From: CAZMLC01 sp964567125
GTDB lineage: Bacteria; Verrucomicrobiota; Kiritimatiellia; RFP12; UBA1067
Assembly: GCA_964567125.1 (NCBI GenBank)
Contig: CAZMLC010000121.1
Span: forward strand, 1 to 5,631
Length of the DNA stretch: 5,631 bases
Direction of reading: 5' to 3'
Shown: piece by piece, positions 1 to 5,631 of the stretch
How positions within the stretch are numbered: position 1 is the stretch's first letter
Layout: each line of letters begins with the position of its first letter
The notes under the pieces: model-generated
What the model was told of the DNA's origin: nothing
The model's input: the letters and a program-made list of their open reading frames with translations, nothing else
Databases searched by the model: none
Position numbers and translations under genes: made by a program

Positions 1-1076
1 CTGAGCACATCCTTGTCCCCGCAGAAGCCGGCAATGAGCGCGACCTTGTGCGCGGACTTGCCTTTGTTGAGCGCATGCAACGCCTCACGCAAGGCTGTAG
101 CACCATCCGGATTGTGCGCACCGTCGACGATCAGAAGCGGATCGCGGCGCACCACCTGAAAGCGGCCTGGCCAGCAGACGGTCGAAAGCCCGAGATGGTA
201 AGCCTCTTCCGGGATCGCGAGTCCCTGCTGCGCCACGCAGGTCAGCGCGGCCAGCGCGGTGCAGACATTTTCCACCTGATAGGCACCGACCAGCGGCAGG
301 CGGATCGGCTTGAAGGTCTCCTCCTGCGTTGCGATGCGCAGCGTCTGGCCCTCCCAGTCGCGTGCGCGGACGCTGACGCTGACGCTCTCGGTGGCATCGA
401 TCAGCGTGGCAGCCTGGCGGGCTGCCACAGCGGCGATCACAGCGTGCGCCTCCTCGGGCATCGGGGCCACCACGACGGGACGGCCCGGCTTGATGATACC
501 CGCCTTTTCCGTCGCGATCTGCGCCAGCGTCGAGCCCAGCCAGTCGCAATGGTCGAGCCCGATGCGCGTAATCACGGAGACGAGCGGCAGGCAGACATTC
601 GTGGCATCGAGCCGACCTCCCAGTCCGGTTTCGAGCACGACCAGCTTGATCTGCTCGTTGCGGTAGAGTACAAAGGCCAGCGCAGTGAGGTATTCAAAGT
701 AGGTCACTTCATCGCCAGCGGTTTCGCAGGCATGAACCACGCGGTCGACCTCGTCTGCGGCGCGTTGCAACATCGCATCCGTCGCAGGGATTCCGCGTAC
801 CAAGAAGCGTTCGTTCACACGCAGCAGATGGGGCGAGGTGTAGCGTCCGACCGCATATCCCGCGGCGCGGAGAACCGATTCGCACAGCGCAGCGACCGAT
901 CCCTTACCATTCGTGCCGGCAATATGAATCGCGGCAATCCCCTGCTCGGGATGGCCGAGCTTTTCCATCAGCCGCTGCATGGTCGACAGTCCCGGTTTCA
1001 TACCGAAGCGACGTCGGTTCGCCAGCTGATTCAGAAAGGTCAGCATCGTAGACTCGGTTGACGGATGATGCGTCAT
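1..1076 (-). CDS. folC: Bifunctional folylpolyglutamate synthase / dihydrofolate synthase, 3' end cut by window edge
   Basis: FolC is a cytoplasmic Mur-ligase-family enzyme. It joins L-glutamate to dihydropteroate and adds further glutamates to folates, using ATP. The frame is open from the ATG at 1076 to the left edge, giving 358 codons; the family is usually about 420-430 residues, so the last 60-80 are outside the window. Visible motifs in order: RRRFGMKPGL (21-30), the P-loop GTNGKGS (54-60), YTSPHLLRVNER (79-90), LETGLGGRLDATN (148-160), EKAGIIKPG (190-198, with K191 at the position carbamylated in the family), GRFQ (304-307) and DGAHNPDGA (318-326). These cover the ATP-binding domain and the start of the C-terminal glutamate-binding domain. 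The start at 1076 is chosen for its strong AGGAGGT site; a second ATG at 1046 lacks one. It lies 24 bp after truA and is probably cotranscribed with it. No frameshift or missing key residue is seen. Whether it has both activities cannot be told from sequence alone. Confidence 0.96.
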   Translation of the reverse strand, partial: MTHHPSTESTMLTFLNQLANRRRFGMKPGLSTMQRLMEKLGHPEQGIAAIHIAGTNGKGSVAALCESVLRAAGYAVGRYTSPHLLRVNERFLVRGIPATDAMLQRAADEVDRVVHACETAGDEVTYFEYLTALAFVLYRNEQIKLVVLETGLGGRLDATNVCLPLVSVITRIGLDHCDWLGSTLAQIATEKAGIIKPGRPVVVAPMPEEAHAVIAAVAARQAATLIDATESVSVSVRARDWEGQTLRIATQEETFKPIRLPLVGAYQVENVCTALAALTCVAQQGLAIPEEAYHLGLSTVCWPGRFQVVRRDPLLIVDGAHNPDGATALREALHALNKGKSAHKVALIAGFCGDKDVL

Positions 1077-1085
1077 GATTCAGAG

Positions 1086-1092
1086 ACCTCCT
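1086..1092 (-). promoter_or_regulatory. Ribosome binding site of folC
   Basis: On the minus strand AGGAGGT ends 9 bases before the ATG at 1076. It is a near-perfect anti-16S match, lies just downstream of the truA stop codon, and decides the folC start over the internal ATG at 1046. Confidence 0.8.
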
Positions 1093-1100
1093 ATGCGCGT

Positions 1101-1865
1101 TCAGGTATACCAGACACGCCAGAGAAAGAGACCTTGCGCCGGCGCGGAGGGCACGCGCGCTTTGCGCGGTGCGCAGGAGAGCAGCAGTTCAGAGACCGCT
1201 TCCGGTTTTTCCGCGCCCTCGCCAACGCGTAACAGAAAGCCCACCATGCTGCGCACCTGCTTGTAGAGAAACCCTTCGCCGCTCACGCTGAAGACAATCT
1301 CTTTGCCTTTTTTGCGGACGGTGAAATCGAAAATCGTGCGAACCGTGCTCGCGACTTCGCGCTGCGGATTGGCCGTAAAGGAGGCGAAGTCGTGCCGACC
1401 GACAAAGCGAAGTGCCGCAGCGCGCATGGCCTCAACATCCAAGGGGCGATAGACATGTGCGATATAGAGCCGTTTATCGGGAAGCACTTGCGTATCGTTC
1501 CAGACAAAATAGCGATATTCCTTGCCCTTGGCTGAACGGCGCGCATGAAAGGTATCGGCGACTTCGGTCACCTTCAGCACGCGGATATCAAAGGGAAGCC
1601 GGGAATTGATCGCCCGCTGCAAGGCGCGCGCATCCATGCGGCAGTCGAGATCCACATGCGCCACCTGACCGCGCGCATGAACGCCCTGATCCGTACGTCC
1701 GCTGCCATGCACCTTGACCACATGGTCGACCATCTCGGCGAGGCGCTTCTCCAGTTCCTGCTGGACGCTGGGGTGGTGAGGCTGAACCTGCCAGCCGGAA
1801 TAGGCTGTACCGTCGTAGGCCACCACCATCTTGAACCGCCGCTGTTTTGCAGCTGTGTTAGACAT
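1101..1865 (-). CDS. truA: tRNA pseudouridine(38-40) synthase TruA
   Basis: TruA converts uridines 38, 39 and 40 in the anticodon arm of many tRNAs to pseudouridine; it is a cytoplasmic homodimer needing no cofactor. With the ATG at 1865 the protein has 254 residues, close to the usual bacterial length. Visible motifs: AYDGTAYSGWQ (16-26), SGRTDQGVHARGQVAH (55-70) with the catalytic aspartate D59 (E. coli D60), FHARRSAKGKEYRY (106-119), VGRHDFASFT (155-164), GEGFLYKQVRSMVGFLLRVG (196-215) and the C-terminal APAQGLFLWRVWY. Longer starts exist in frame: ATG at 1877 and TTG at 1892 (263 residues). None has a well-placed ribosome binding site. I prefer 1865 because its length and the D59 numbering match the family, and because ATGTCTAA overlaps the manC stop by 8 bp, which suggests coupled translation. 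folC follows after 24 bp. The identity is secure; only the start is open. Confidence 0.96.
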   Translation of the reverse strand: MSNTAAKQRRFKMVVAYDGTAYSGWQVQPHHPSVQQELEKRLAEMVDHVVKVHGSGRTDQGVHARGQVAHVDLDCRMDARALQRAINSRLPFDIRVLKVTEVADTFHARRSAKGKEYRYFVWNDTQVLPDKRLYIAHVYRPLDVEAMRAAALRFVGRHDFASFTANPQREVASTVRTIFDFTVRKKGKEIVFSVSGEGFLYKQVRSMVGFLLRVGEGAEKPEAVSELLLSCAPRKARVPSAPAQGLFLWRVWYT

Positions 1866-2141
1866 ATTTTTGACCATCGGGTCGATCGGCAATGCGCCGG
1901 ATCAACTTCTTCACCTCTTCGGCGCGCTCTTTCGGGCAGATCAGCGTGGCGTTTTCCGAATGCACCACGATCAAACCGCGCACACCGATGAGTGCGGTTA
2001 AGCGATCTTCTGAAACAACGATGTTGTTCTGCGCCTCGAGTTGCTCGCAGGCGCCGATGATCACATTGCCATATTGATCCGCAGTGAAGTGTCCGGCGAC
2101 CGAGGGCCAGGATCCGACATCATCCCAGCCAAAGCAGCCTT
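1858..2141 (-). CDS. manC: Mannose-1-phosphate guanylyltransferase (GDP-mannose pyrophosphorylase), C-terminal part only
   Basis: This enzyme makes GDP-mannose and pyrophosphate from mannose-1-phosphate and GTP in the cytoplasm, feeding capsule, O-antigen, glycolipid or glycosylation pathways. Only the last 93 codons are visible; the 5' part lies in the N run. The piece opens with FGWDDVGSW (visible residues 3-11), the family hallmark near the end of the nucleotidyltransferase domain. It continues with DQYGNVIIGA (21-30), QNNIVVSED (37-45), IGVRGLIVVHSENATLICPK (51-70) and a helical tail ERAEEVKKLIRRIAD. Such a C-terminal region is typical of single-domain enzymes of about 350 residues. There is no phosphomannose isomerase cupin domain, so it is not the long bifunctional type. 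About 260 residues are therefore missing. The truncation is an assembly effect, not evidence of a broken gene. A related sugar nucleotidyltransferase is possible, but the WDDVGSW motif favours the mannose enzyme. Confidence 0.88.
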
Positions 2142-2241
2142 NNNNNNNNNNNNNNNNNNNNNNNNNNNNNNNNNNNNNNNNNNNNNNNNNNNNNNNNNNN
2201 NNNNNNNNNNNNNNNNNNNNNNNNNNNNNNNNNNNNNNNNN
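2142..2241. other. Assembly gap (100 N)
   Basis: The run is exactly 100 undetermined bases, the customary filler for a scaffold gap of unknown length. It begins inside manC and ends two bases before the purD stop codon. The missing 5' part of an intact manC alone would need roughly 780 bp, so the true gap is probably much longer than 100 bases and could contain further genes. Frames that appear to read through it are meaningless. Confidence 0.97.
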
Positions 2242-2243
2242 GC

Positions 2244-3518
2244 TTATCCGCGATTGAATGCACGGCGGGCGATATCCTTGCGATACTGCGCGCCTTCCCA
2301 CGAAATCTTCGCCACAGCCTCATAGGCATGGCCCACGGCTGTTTCCAAGTCTGCACCCAGCGCAGTCACGGCCAGCACGCGTCCGCCCGCCGTCACCACA
2401 ACGCCATCCTTTGTGCGCGTTCCGGCATGGAACACAACCGCGCCCTTCACCGTGGCCGCGTCGCTGAGACCGTGAATCACGGTTCCCTTGACGTAATTGC
2501 CGGGATAACCACCGGCTGCCATCACCACCGTCGCGGCAGCCTCAGGGCGGATCTGAATGAGTCCGTCGTGCAGCGTACCGTCGATGCAGGCTTGCAGCGC
2601 AGGGATCAGATCACCCGCGATGCGCGGCAGCACGGCCTCGGTTTCAGGATCGCCGAAGCGCGCATTGAATTCCAGCACGTTGATTCCCTTGCGACCGATC
2701 ATCAGTCCTGCATAGAGCACACCCTTGTAGACAATGCCGCGCGCCTTCAATTCGCGCACCACGGGCAGGATGATTTTTTCTTTGATTTCGGGCAGCATGC
2801 CATCCGTCACGACCGGTGCCGGGGAATACGCGCCCATGCCGCCGGTATTGGGGCCTTGGTCGTTATCGAAAATACGCTTGTGATCCTGCGAAGCCGGCAG
2901 CAGCACCGTGTGCTCGCCATCGACCAGCGCGAGGATGGAGGCCTCTTCGCCCTCCAGAAAATCCTCAATCAGCATGTTCGCACCCGCGGCACCAAAGACC
3001 GCATCGACCAGCATGGAGCGAATCGCGGACTCGGCTTCGGCGCGCGTCTGGGCGATCACCACGCCCTTGCCCGCAGCGAGGCCATCGGCCTTGATCACCA
3101 CCGGCAGGTCAAAGGTCGCCAATGCGGCCAGCGCGGCGTTCACTTCGCTGAACGACTGCGACCGTGCAGTCGGCACGCCTGCAGCCAGCATCACCTCTTT
3201 CGAAAAGAGTTTGCTGCCCTCCATGCGGGCACCGGCCTGGCAGGGACCGAAGACGCGCAGTCCCCGGGCCGTAAACGCATCGGTAATCCCCAGGCAGAGC
3301 GGCACTTCAGGTCCGACCACGGTCAAATCCGGCCGCTGATCAACCGCCCAGGCCAGAAGGCCGGGAACATCCTCCGCGGAAATCGGAACATTCTGGCAAA
3401 ACGAGGCTGTCCCTGCATTTCCAGGGGCGCAGAAAAGGGCGGGCTGACACGAATCCTGAGCAAGTCTCCATGCAATGGCGTGCTCACGACCACCACTGCC
3501 GACAACAAGAATTTTCAT
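2244..3518 (-). CDS. purD: Phosphoribosylamine--glycine ligase (GAR synthetase)
   Basis: PurD catalyses the second step of de novo purine synthesis in the cytoplasm: ATP-dependent joining of glycine to 5-phosphoribosylamine to give GAR. The gene is complete: 424 residues from the ATG at 3518, against about 429 in E. coli. It shows the N-terminal domain MKILVVGSGGREHAIAW (1-17) with VVGPEVPLCLGITDAF (67-82), then the ATP-grasp fold: GSKLFSKEVMLAAGVPTA (101-118), VIKADGLAAGKGVVIA (141-156), LIEDFLEGEEAS (183-194), DNDQGPNTGGMGAYSPAP (218-235), and the signature NVLEFNARFGDPETEAVLPR (280-299). The tail QYRKDIARRAF is also typical. An in-frame ATG at 3530 would add MLLP. A weak AGGGA lies 12 bases before 3530, but family proteins begin at the MKILVVG strand, so 3518 is preferred. 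It is the first gene of the minus-strand group next to the divergent spacer. Its adjacency to manC is unproven because of the gap. Confidence 0.97.
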   Translation of the reverse strand: MKILVVGSGGREHAIAWRLAQDSCQPALFCAPGNAGTASFCQNVPISAEDVPGLLAWAVDQRPDLTVVGPEVPLCLGITDAFTARGLRVFGPCQAGARMEGSKLFSKEVMLAAGVPTARSQSFSEVNAALAALATFDLPVVIKADGLAAGKGVVIAQTRAEAESAIRSMLVDAVFGAAGANMLIEDFLEGEEASILALVDGEHTVLLPASQDHKRIFDNDQGPNTGGMGAYSPAPVVTDGMLPEIKEKIILPVVRELKARGIVYKGVLYAGLMIGRKGINVLEFNARFGDPETEAVLPRIAGDLIPALQACIDGTLHDGLIQIRPEAAATVVMAAGGYPGNYVKGTVIHGLSDAATVKGAVVFHAGTRTKDGVVVTAGGRVLAVTALGADLETAVGHAYEAVAKISWEGAQYRKDIARRAFNRG

Positions 3519-3556
3519 GGGTAAAAGCATACGCGATTTAAGTCCCTGAAATCAAG

Positions 3557-3585
3557 GTTAAAGGCGGGCGGCGGGCGCATTTCAA
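3557..3585 (-). promoter_or_regulatory. Candidate sigma70-type promoter of purD
   Basis: On the minus strand TTGAAA (3585-3580, 5 of 6 to consensus) is followed after exactly 17 bases by TTTAAC (3562-3557, 4 of 6). A start of transcription about 7 bases further on would leave a leader of some 20-30 bases before purD. The 17-base spacer is very GC-rich. The call rests only on consensus match and position; other sites are possible. Confidence 0.4.
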
Positions 3586-3600
3586 ACGCACGAAAGTAAG

Positions 3601-3623
3601 CGCGTTATGGGCCCCTGAACGCG
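3601..3623. repeat. Inverted repeat CGCGTT-11-AACGCG upstream of purD
   Basis: Perfect 6-bp arms (3601-3606 and 3618-3623) flank an 11-base centre that itself contains the palindrome GGGCCC. It sits about 15 bp upstream of the candidate purD -35 box, where an operator or activator site could lie. Arms this short can arise by chance in GC-rich DNA, so this is only a candidate binding site. Confidence 0.25.
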
Positions 3624-3743
3624 GACGTAACGACGCTTCAGAAATCGATTCCAGACGCAGTGCGGAGGCTTTTTCCGTTCAAACACCCCTTCGCTCCACA
3701 GGTTCCCTTCACGGCCTCCCCGTTCATGACGTTTTGCGGGTTT

Positions 3744-3764
3744 ACGGGGCCCTTTCGGCCCTGT
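3744..3764 (+). terminator. GC-rich hairpin in the spacer, possible terminator or leader structure
   Basis: ACGGGGCC and GGCCCTGT form an 8-bp stem (one G-U pair) with a 5-base CTTTC loop. Downstream on the plus strand is CTTTCACACTTTTATC, which is T-rich but not a clean T tract, so termination would be imperfect. On the minus strand no T-rich stretch follows. No plus-strand gene precedes it, so it would end a transcript starting within the spacer, act as a leader attenuator for the lipoprotein-rarA unit, or have no function. The stem is clear; its role is inferred. Confidence 0.35.
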
Positions 3765-3881
3765 CTTTCACACTTTTATCAGCCCACACTTCCACGATTC
3801 GATAGTTCCGTGTTTTCGCACATGCTTTTGCCTTGCAAGGATCCATCGAAATGTGGAGAATAGGACGTTAAACAAACCATA

Positions 3882-3886
3882 AAGGA
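3882..3886 (+). promoter_or_regulatory. Ribosome binding site of the TRL-like lipoprotein gene
   Basis: AAGGA ends 10 bases before the ATG at 3897. The match and spacing are acceptable and support this start, which also gives a proper lipoprotein signal peptide. Confidence 0.6.
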
Positions 3887-3896
3887 AATCAATCAC

Positions 3897-4220
3897 ATGA
3901 AAAAATTACTCTGTCTCGCAGCCTTCATCGCAACCACCGTCGGCATCACCGGATGCGGGGTTATTCCGAACAATGCACCGATCACCGCGGCGATCATGTT
4001 GGATTCCGTGCAATCCGCCAACATCATGGACAACAGCGTGCGCCCGGTTAAAAAAGGCATGGCTCGCGTTCAAGGCATTGTGCTCTTCACGGATGGCGAC
4101 GCCTCCATTCGCGCAGCTATGCGCAACGGTGGAATCACCAAGGTTCATCACGTCGACTACGTGACGAAGAATATCCTCTTCCTCTACGTCGAGCAGACCA
4201 CCATCGTTTGGGGTGAATAA
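3897..4220 (+). CDS. TRL-like family lipoprotein, function unknown
   Basis: This is a small predicted lipoprotein of 107 residues. The N-terminus is a lipoprotein signal peptide: positive MKK, a hydrophobic stretch LLCLAAFIATTVG, and the lipobox ITGC with C20 as the probable lipidated cysteine. The mature protein would be about 88 residues, exported and membrane-anchored. The C-terminal half carries the pattern I recall for the TRL-like family (named for a tRNA-associated locus): GDASIRAAMRNGGITKVHHV (67-86) followed by DYVTKNILFLYVEQTTIVWGE to the end. The family assignment is from memory of this GDASI...GITKIHHVDY...N-L...TIVYGE pattern. Its biochemical role is not known to me, and I assign none. 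Lysines and the small size suggest no transmembrane segment beyond the signal. The gene ends 6 bp before rarA and probably forms a transcript with it. No tRNA gene is visible nearby, despite the family name. Confidence 0.88.
   Translation: MKKLLCLAAFIATTVGITGCGVIPNNAPITAAIMLDSVQSANIMDNSVRPVKKGMARVQGIVLFTDGDASIRAAMRNGGITKVHHVDYVTKNILFLYVEQTTIVWGE
4210..4216 (+). promoter_or_regulatory. Ribosome binding site of rarA, inside the end of the lipoprotein gene
   Basis: GGGGTGA (4210-4216) covers the last Trp-Gly-Glu codons of the lipoprotein gene and ends 10 bases before the rarA ATG. It matches the GGTGA part of the anti-16S complement. Its position inside the upstream reading frame suggests that translation of the two genes is coupled. 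Confidence 0.5.
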
Positions 4221-4226
4221 TCCAGC

Positions 4227-5585
4227 ATGTCAGATTCGGACCTCTTTACGCATCCAGCATCCTCGCTTTCGGGCGAGACCGCATACGAACCGCTTGCGGC
4301 GCGTATGCGTCCGTTGACGCTTGAAGAGGTCCAGGGTCAAGAGCATATTCTCGGGGTTGGAAAGCTGTTGCGGCGCGTCATCGAGGCCGACCGGCTGACC
4401 AACCTTATTTTTTACGGTCCGCCCGGATGCGGCAAGACCACGCTGGCCGAGGTGATCGCACGCGTCACCAAGCGACGCTTTGAGCGCACCAGCGGCGTGA
4501 TGTCGAATGTGGCCACGCTGCGCACGCTCTGCGAGAACGCCAAGCTCTACAAGCACGATATGGGCACCGTGCTGTTTGTCGATGAAATCCATCGGTTCAA
4601 CAAGTCCCAGCAGGATGTCCTGCTCCCGTACGTCGAAGATGGTACGGTCACCCTGATCGGCGCCACGACGCACAACCCCAACATTTTCGTCAACAGCCCG
4701 CTTACATCGCGCTCGCTCGTCTTTGAACTGCGTCCCCTTGAGGCGGATGCGATCATCATCCTGATCCGCCGGGCGCTGGCAGATACGAGTCGGGGTCTGG
4801 GCGCCTTCAAGACGGCCATCACGCCGGAGGCGGAGCAGTTCCTCGCCGCGATCTGCGATGGCGATGCGCGGCGCGCCCTGACCGCGCTGGATGTCGCCGT
4901 GCGCTCAACGCCGGCAGCGCCGGACGGCATCATCGCCATCACCCAAGAGGTCATGGAGGATTGCGTCCAGCGCAAGATGGTGCTGTACGATAAGGACGAA
5001 GATGGTCATTACGACACGATCTCGGCCTTCATCAAATCCGTGCGCGGCTCTGATCCGGATGCTGCGATTTACTGGCTCGCCAAGATGATCGAGGCTGGCG
5101 AAGATCCGCGGTTCATCGCGCGGCGGCTCATCATCCTCGCCTCGGAGGATATCGGCAATGCGGATCCGCGCGGCTTGACCATCGCGGTGGCCGCCATGCA
5201 GGCCGTCGAGTTCATCGGCATGCCGGAGGGCCGCATCTCGCTGGCTCAGGCCACCACCTACTTGGCGACCGCGCCGAAGAGCAATGCGGCGTATCTGGCG
5301 GTCGACGAAGCGCTGACCGACGTGCGGTCTGGTCGTCTGATGGCCGTGCCCGAACATCTGAAAAATATTCACGTCGAGGCGATTGGCAAAGAGAACCTCG
5401 ACGTCCCTTACAAATATCCGCACGACTTCCCGAATCAGGCGGTTCAGCAAGATTACCTACCGATTGACAAACACTACTATAAGCCGACGTTGAACGGCTA
5501 CGAAGAGACGATCACCAAGCGCATGCAGATGCTGGAACAGCTCAAAAAGAAGGCATCCGGCACGTCGACCACGCGCGCACGTTAA
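4227..5585 (+). CDS. rarA: Replication-associated recombination protein RarA (MgsA), AAA+ ATPase
   Basis: RarA/MgsA is a cytoplasmic AAA+ ATPase of the clamp-loader clade, the bacterial relative of yeast Mgs1 and human WRNIP1. It acts at stalled replication forks and interacts with SSB and DNA ends in studied bacteria. The gene is complete at 452 residues (E. coli 447). Visible: the N-terminal LAARMRPLTLEEVQGQEHIL (23-42), Walker A GPPGCGKTT (64-72), Walker B VLFVDEIHRF (115-124, D119/E120), sensor 1 IGATTHNP (144-151), the PLTSR motif with R162 as likely arginine finger, and sensor 2 GDARRAL (212-218). The C-terminal tetramerisation region follows: YDKDEDGHYDTISAFIKSVR (254-273), GEDPRFIARRLIILASEDIG (291-310), ATAPKSNAAY (347-356) and PYKYPHDFPNQ (394-404). 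Position 149 is His where E. coli has Glu (ATTENP), probably a lineage variant. The last 15 residues are a basic, low-complexity tail. All catalytic residues are present. It follows the lipoprotein gene by 6 bp. Confidence 0.96.
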   Translation: MSDSDLFTHPASSLSGETAYEPLAARMRPLTLEEVQGQEHILGVGKLLRRVIEADRLTNLIFYGPPGCGKTTLAEVIARVTKRRFERTSGVMSNVATLRTLCENAKLYKHDMGTVLFVDEIHRFNKSQQDVLLPYVEDGTVTLIGATTHNPNIFVNSPLTSRSLVFELRPLEADAIIILIRRALADTSRGLGAFKTAITPEAEQFLAAICDGDARRALTALDVAVRSTPAAPDGIIAITQEVMEDCVQRKMVLYDKDEDGHYDTISAFIKSVRGSDPDAAIYWLAKMIEAGEDPRFIARRLIILASEDIGNADPRGLTIAVAAMQAVEFIGMPEGRISLAQATTYLATAPKSNAAYLAVDEALTDVRSGRLMAVPEHLKNIHVEAIGKENLDVPYKYPHDFPNQAVQQDYLPIDKHYYKPTLNGYEETITKRMQMLEQLKKKASGTSTTRAR

Positions 5586-5589
5586 TTTT

Positions 5590-5627
5590 TCATGCGCTTA
5601 TTTTCCGCTGACTCGAAGTCCGCATGA
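5590..5627 (+). repeat. Inverted repeat just after rarA, near window edge
   Basis: TCATGCG (5590-5596) and CGCATGA (5621-5627) are perfect 7-bp arms 24 bases apart. Between them GACT-CGA-AGTC (5610-5620) forms a smaller hairpin. It begins 5 bases after the rarA stop codon, where a terminator would be expected. Only four bases after the outer arm are visible, so a T tract cannot be judged. The long interior makes an ordinary terminator doubtful. Confidence 0.25.
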
Positions 5628-5631
5628 TCTT

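Larger units (their letters stand above)
3531..3896. other. Divergent intergenic spacer between purD and the lipoprotein gene
   Basis: This 366-bp stretch has no credible gene. An open frame at 3660-3863 gives a Phe/Pro-rich peptide with no recognisable domain and reads like translated pyrimidine-rich non-coding DNA. From about 3665 to 3835 the plus strand is rich in C and T, unlike the flanking genes. The spacer must hold the promoters of both groups. I see a candidate purD promoter, an inverted repeat at 3601-3623 and a GC-rich hairpin at 3744-3764. I found no convincing -35/-10 pair for the lipoprotein-rarA direction, and no recognisable riboswitch or tRNA. Confidence 0.75.

Noticed and set aside
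369..386. Three tandem GACGCT hexamers within folC
   Set aside because: They simply encode a Ser-Val repeat in a variable part of the protein and keep the frame. Three copies are too few to suggest a functional repeat.
48..1061. Long plus-strand open frame of 337 codons
   Set aside because: It is antisense to folC, whose motifs are unmistakable on the minus strand. The predicted protein is rich in Arg, His, Gln and Asp with no domain, as expected from opposite-strand reading of GC-rich codons.
2120..2356. Minus-strand frame, and others, reading through the N run
   Set aside because: Frames across undetermined bases are artefacts. The real purD stop lies at 2244-2246 and manC resumes at 2141.
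2328..3524. Long plus-strand open frame of 398 codons
   Set aside because: It is antisense to almost the whole of purD and shows no recognisable domain. Its His/Arg/Gln-rich composition is typical of a shadow frame.
3643..3650. 8-bp palindrome AATCGATT in the spacer
   Set aside because: It is short, does not extend outward, and is not repeated nearby, so chance explains it.
3660..3863. 67-codon plus-strand open frame in the spacer
   Set aside because: It has a GTG start without a ribosome binding site and a Phe/Pro-rich peptide produced by pyrimidine-rich DNA. It spans the GC-rich hairpin and has no recognisable motif.

Overview
The window carries ordinary bacterial housekeeping genes in GC-rich sequence, in two divergent groups. 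The left group, on the minus strand and read right to left, is purD, an assembly gap, the 3' end of a mannose-1-phosphate guanylyltransferase gene (manC type), truA, and folC, which runs off the left edge. The right group, on the plus strand, is a small lipoprotein gene of the TRL-like family followed 6 bp later by rarA (mgsA). A 366-bp non-coding spacer (378 bp if purD starts at 3518) lies between the two groups.

The organism is a Gram-negative-type bacterium: a lipobox lipoprotein of a family known from diderms, bacterial PurD, TruA, FolC and RarA, and AGGAGG-like ribosome binding sites at some genes. The mixed order purD-manC-truA-folC is not the E. coli or Bacillus arrangement. From memory it fits lineages around Verrucomicrobiota/Kiritimatiellota (PVC group), but that is a weak inference. 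The run of exactly 100 N at 2142-2241 looks like the conventional placeholder for a scaffold gap of unknown length, so this is probably a draft or metagenome-assembled scaffold.

Region by region: 1-1076 is folC (minus, 3' end missing). 1101-1865 is truA, whose likely ATG overlaps the manC stop codon. 1858-2141 is the last 93 codons of manC. 2142-2241 is the gap. 2244-3518 (or 3530) is a complete purD. 3531-3896 is the spacer, with a candidate purD promoter, an inverted repeat and a GC-rich hairpin on the plus strand. 3897-4220 is the TRL-like lipoprotein. 4227-5585 is rarA. 5586-5631 is a short tail with an inverted repeat cut close to the window edge.

The left genes serve unrelated core pathways (purine synthesis, GDP-mannose supply, tRNA pseudouridylation, folate synthesis and glutamylation). 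PurD and FolC are linked loosely, because purine synthesis consumes formyl-tetrahydrofolate. The tight truA-folC and manC-truA junctions suggest cotranscription. The lipoprotein-rarA pair is also tightly spaced and probably cotranscribed, without an obvious functional link. I found no mobile element, CRISPR array, tRNA, rRNA or phage/defence gene, and no convincing undescribed system. The most useful points are the gap that hides most of manC, the uncharacterised lipoprotein joined to rarA, and the structured spacer.
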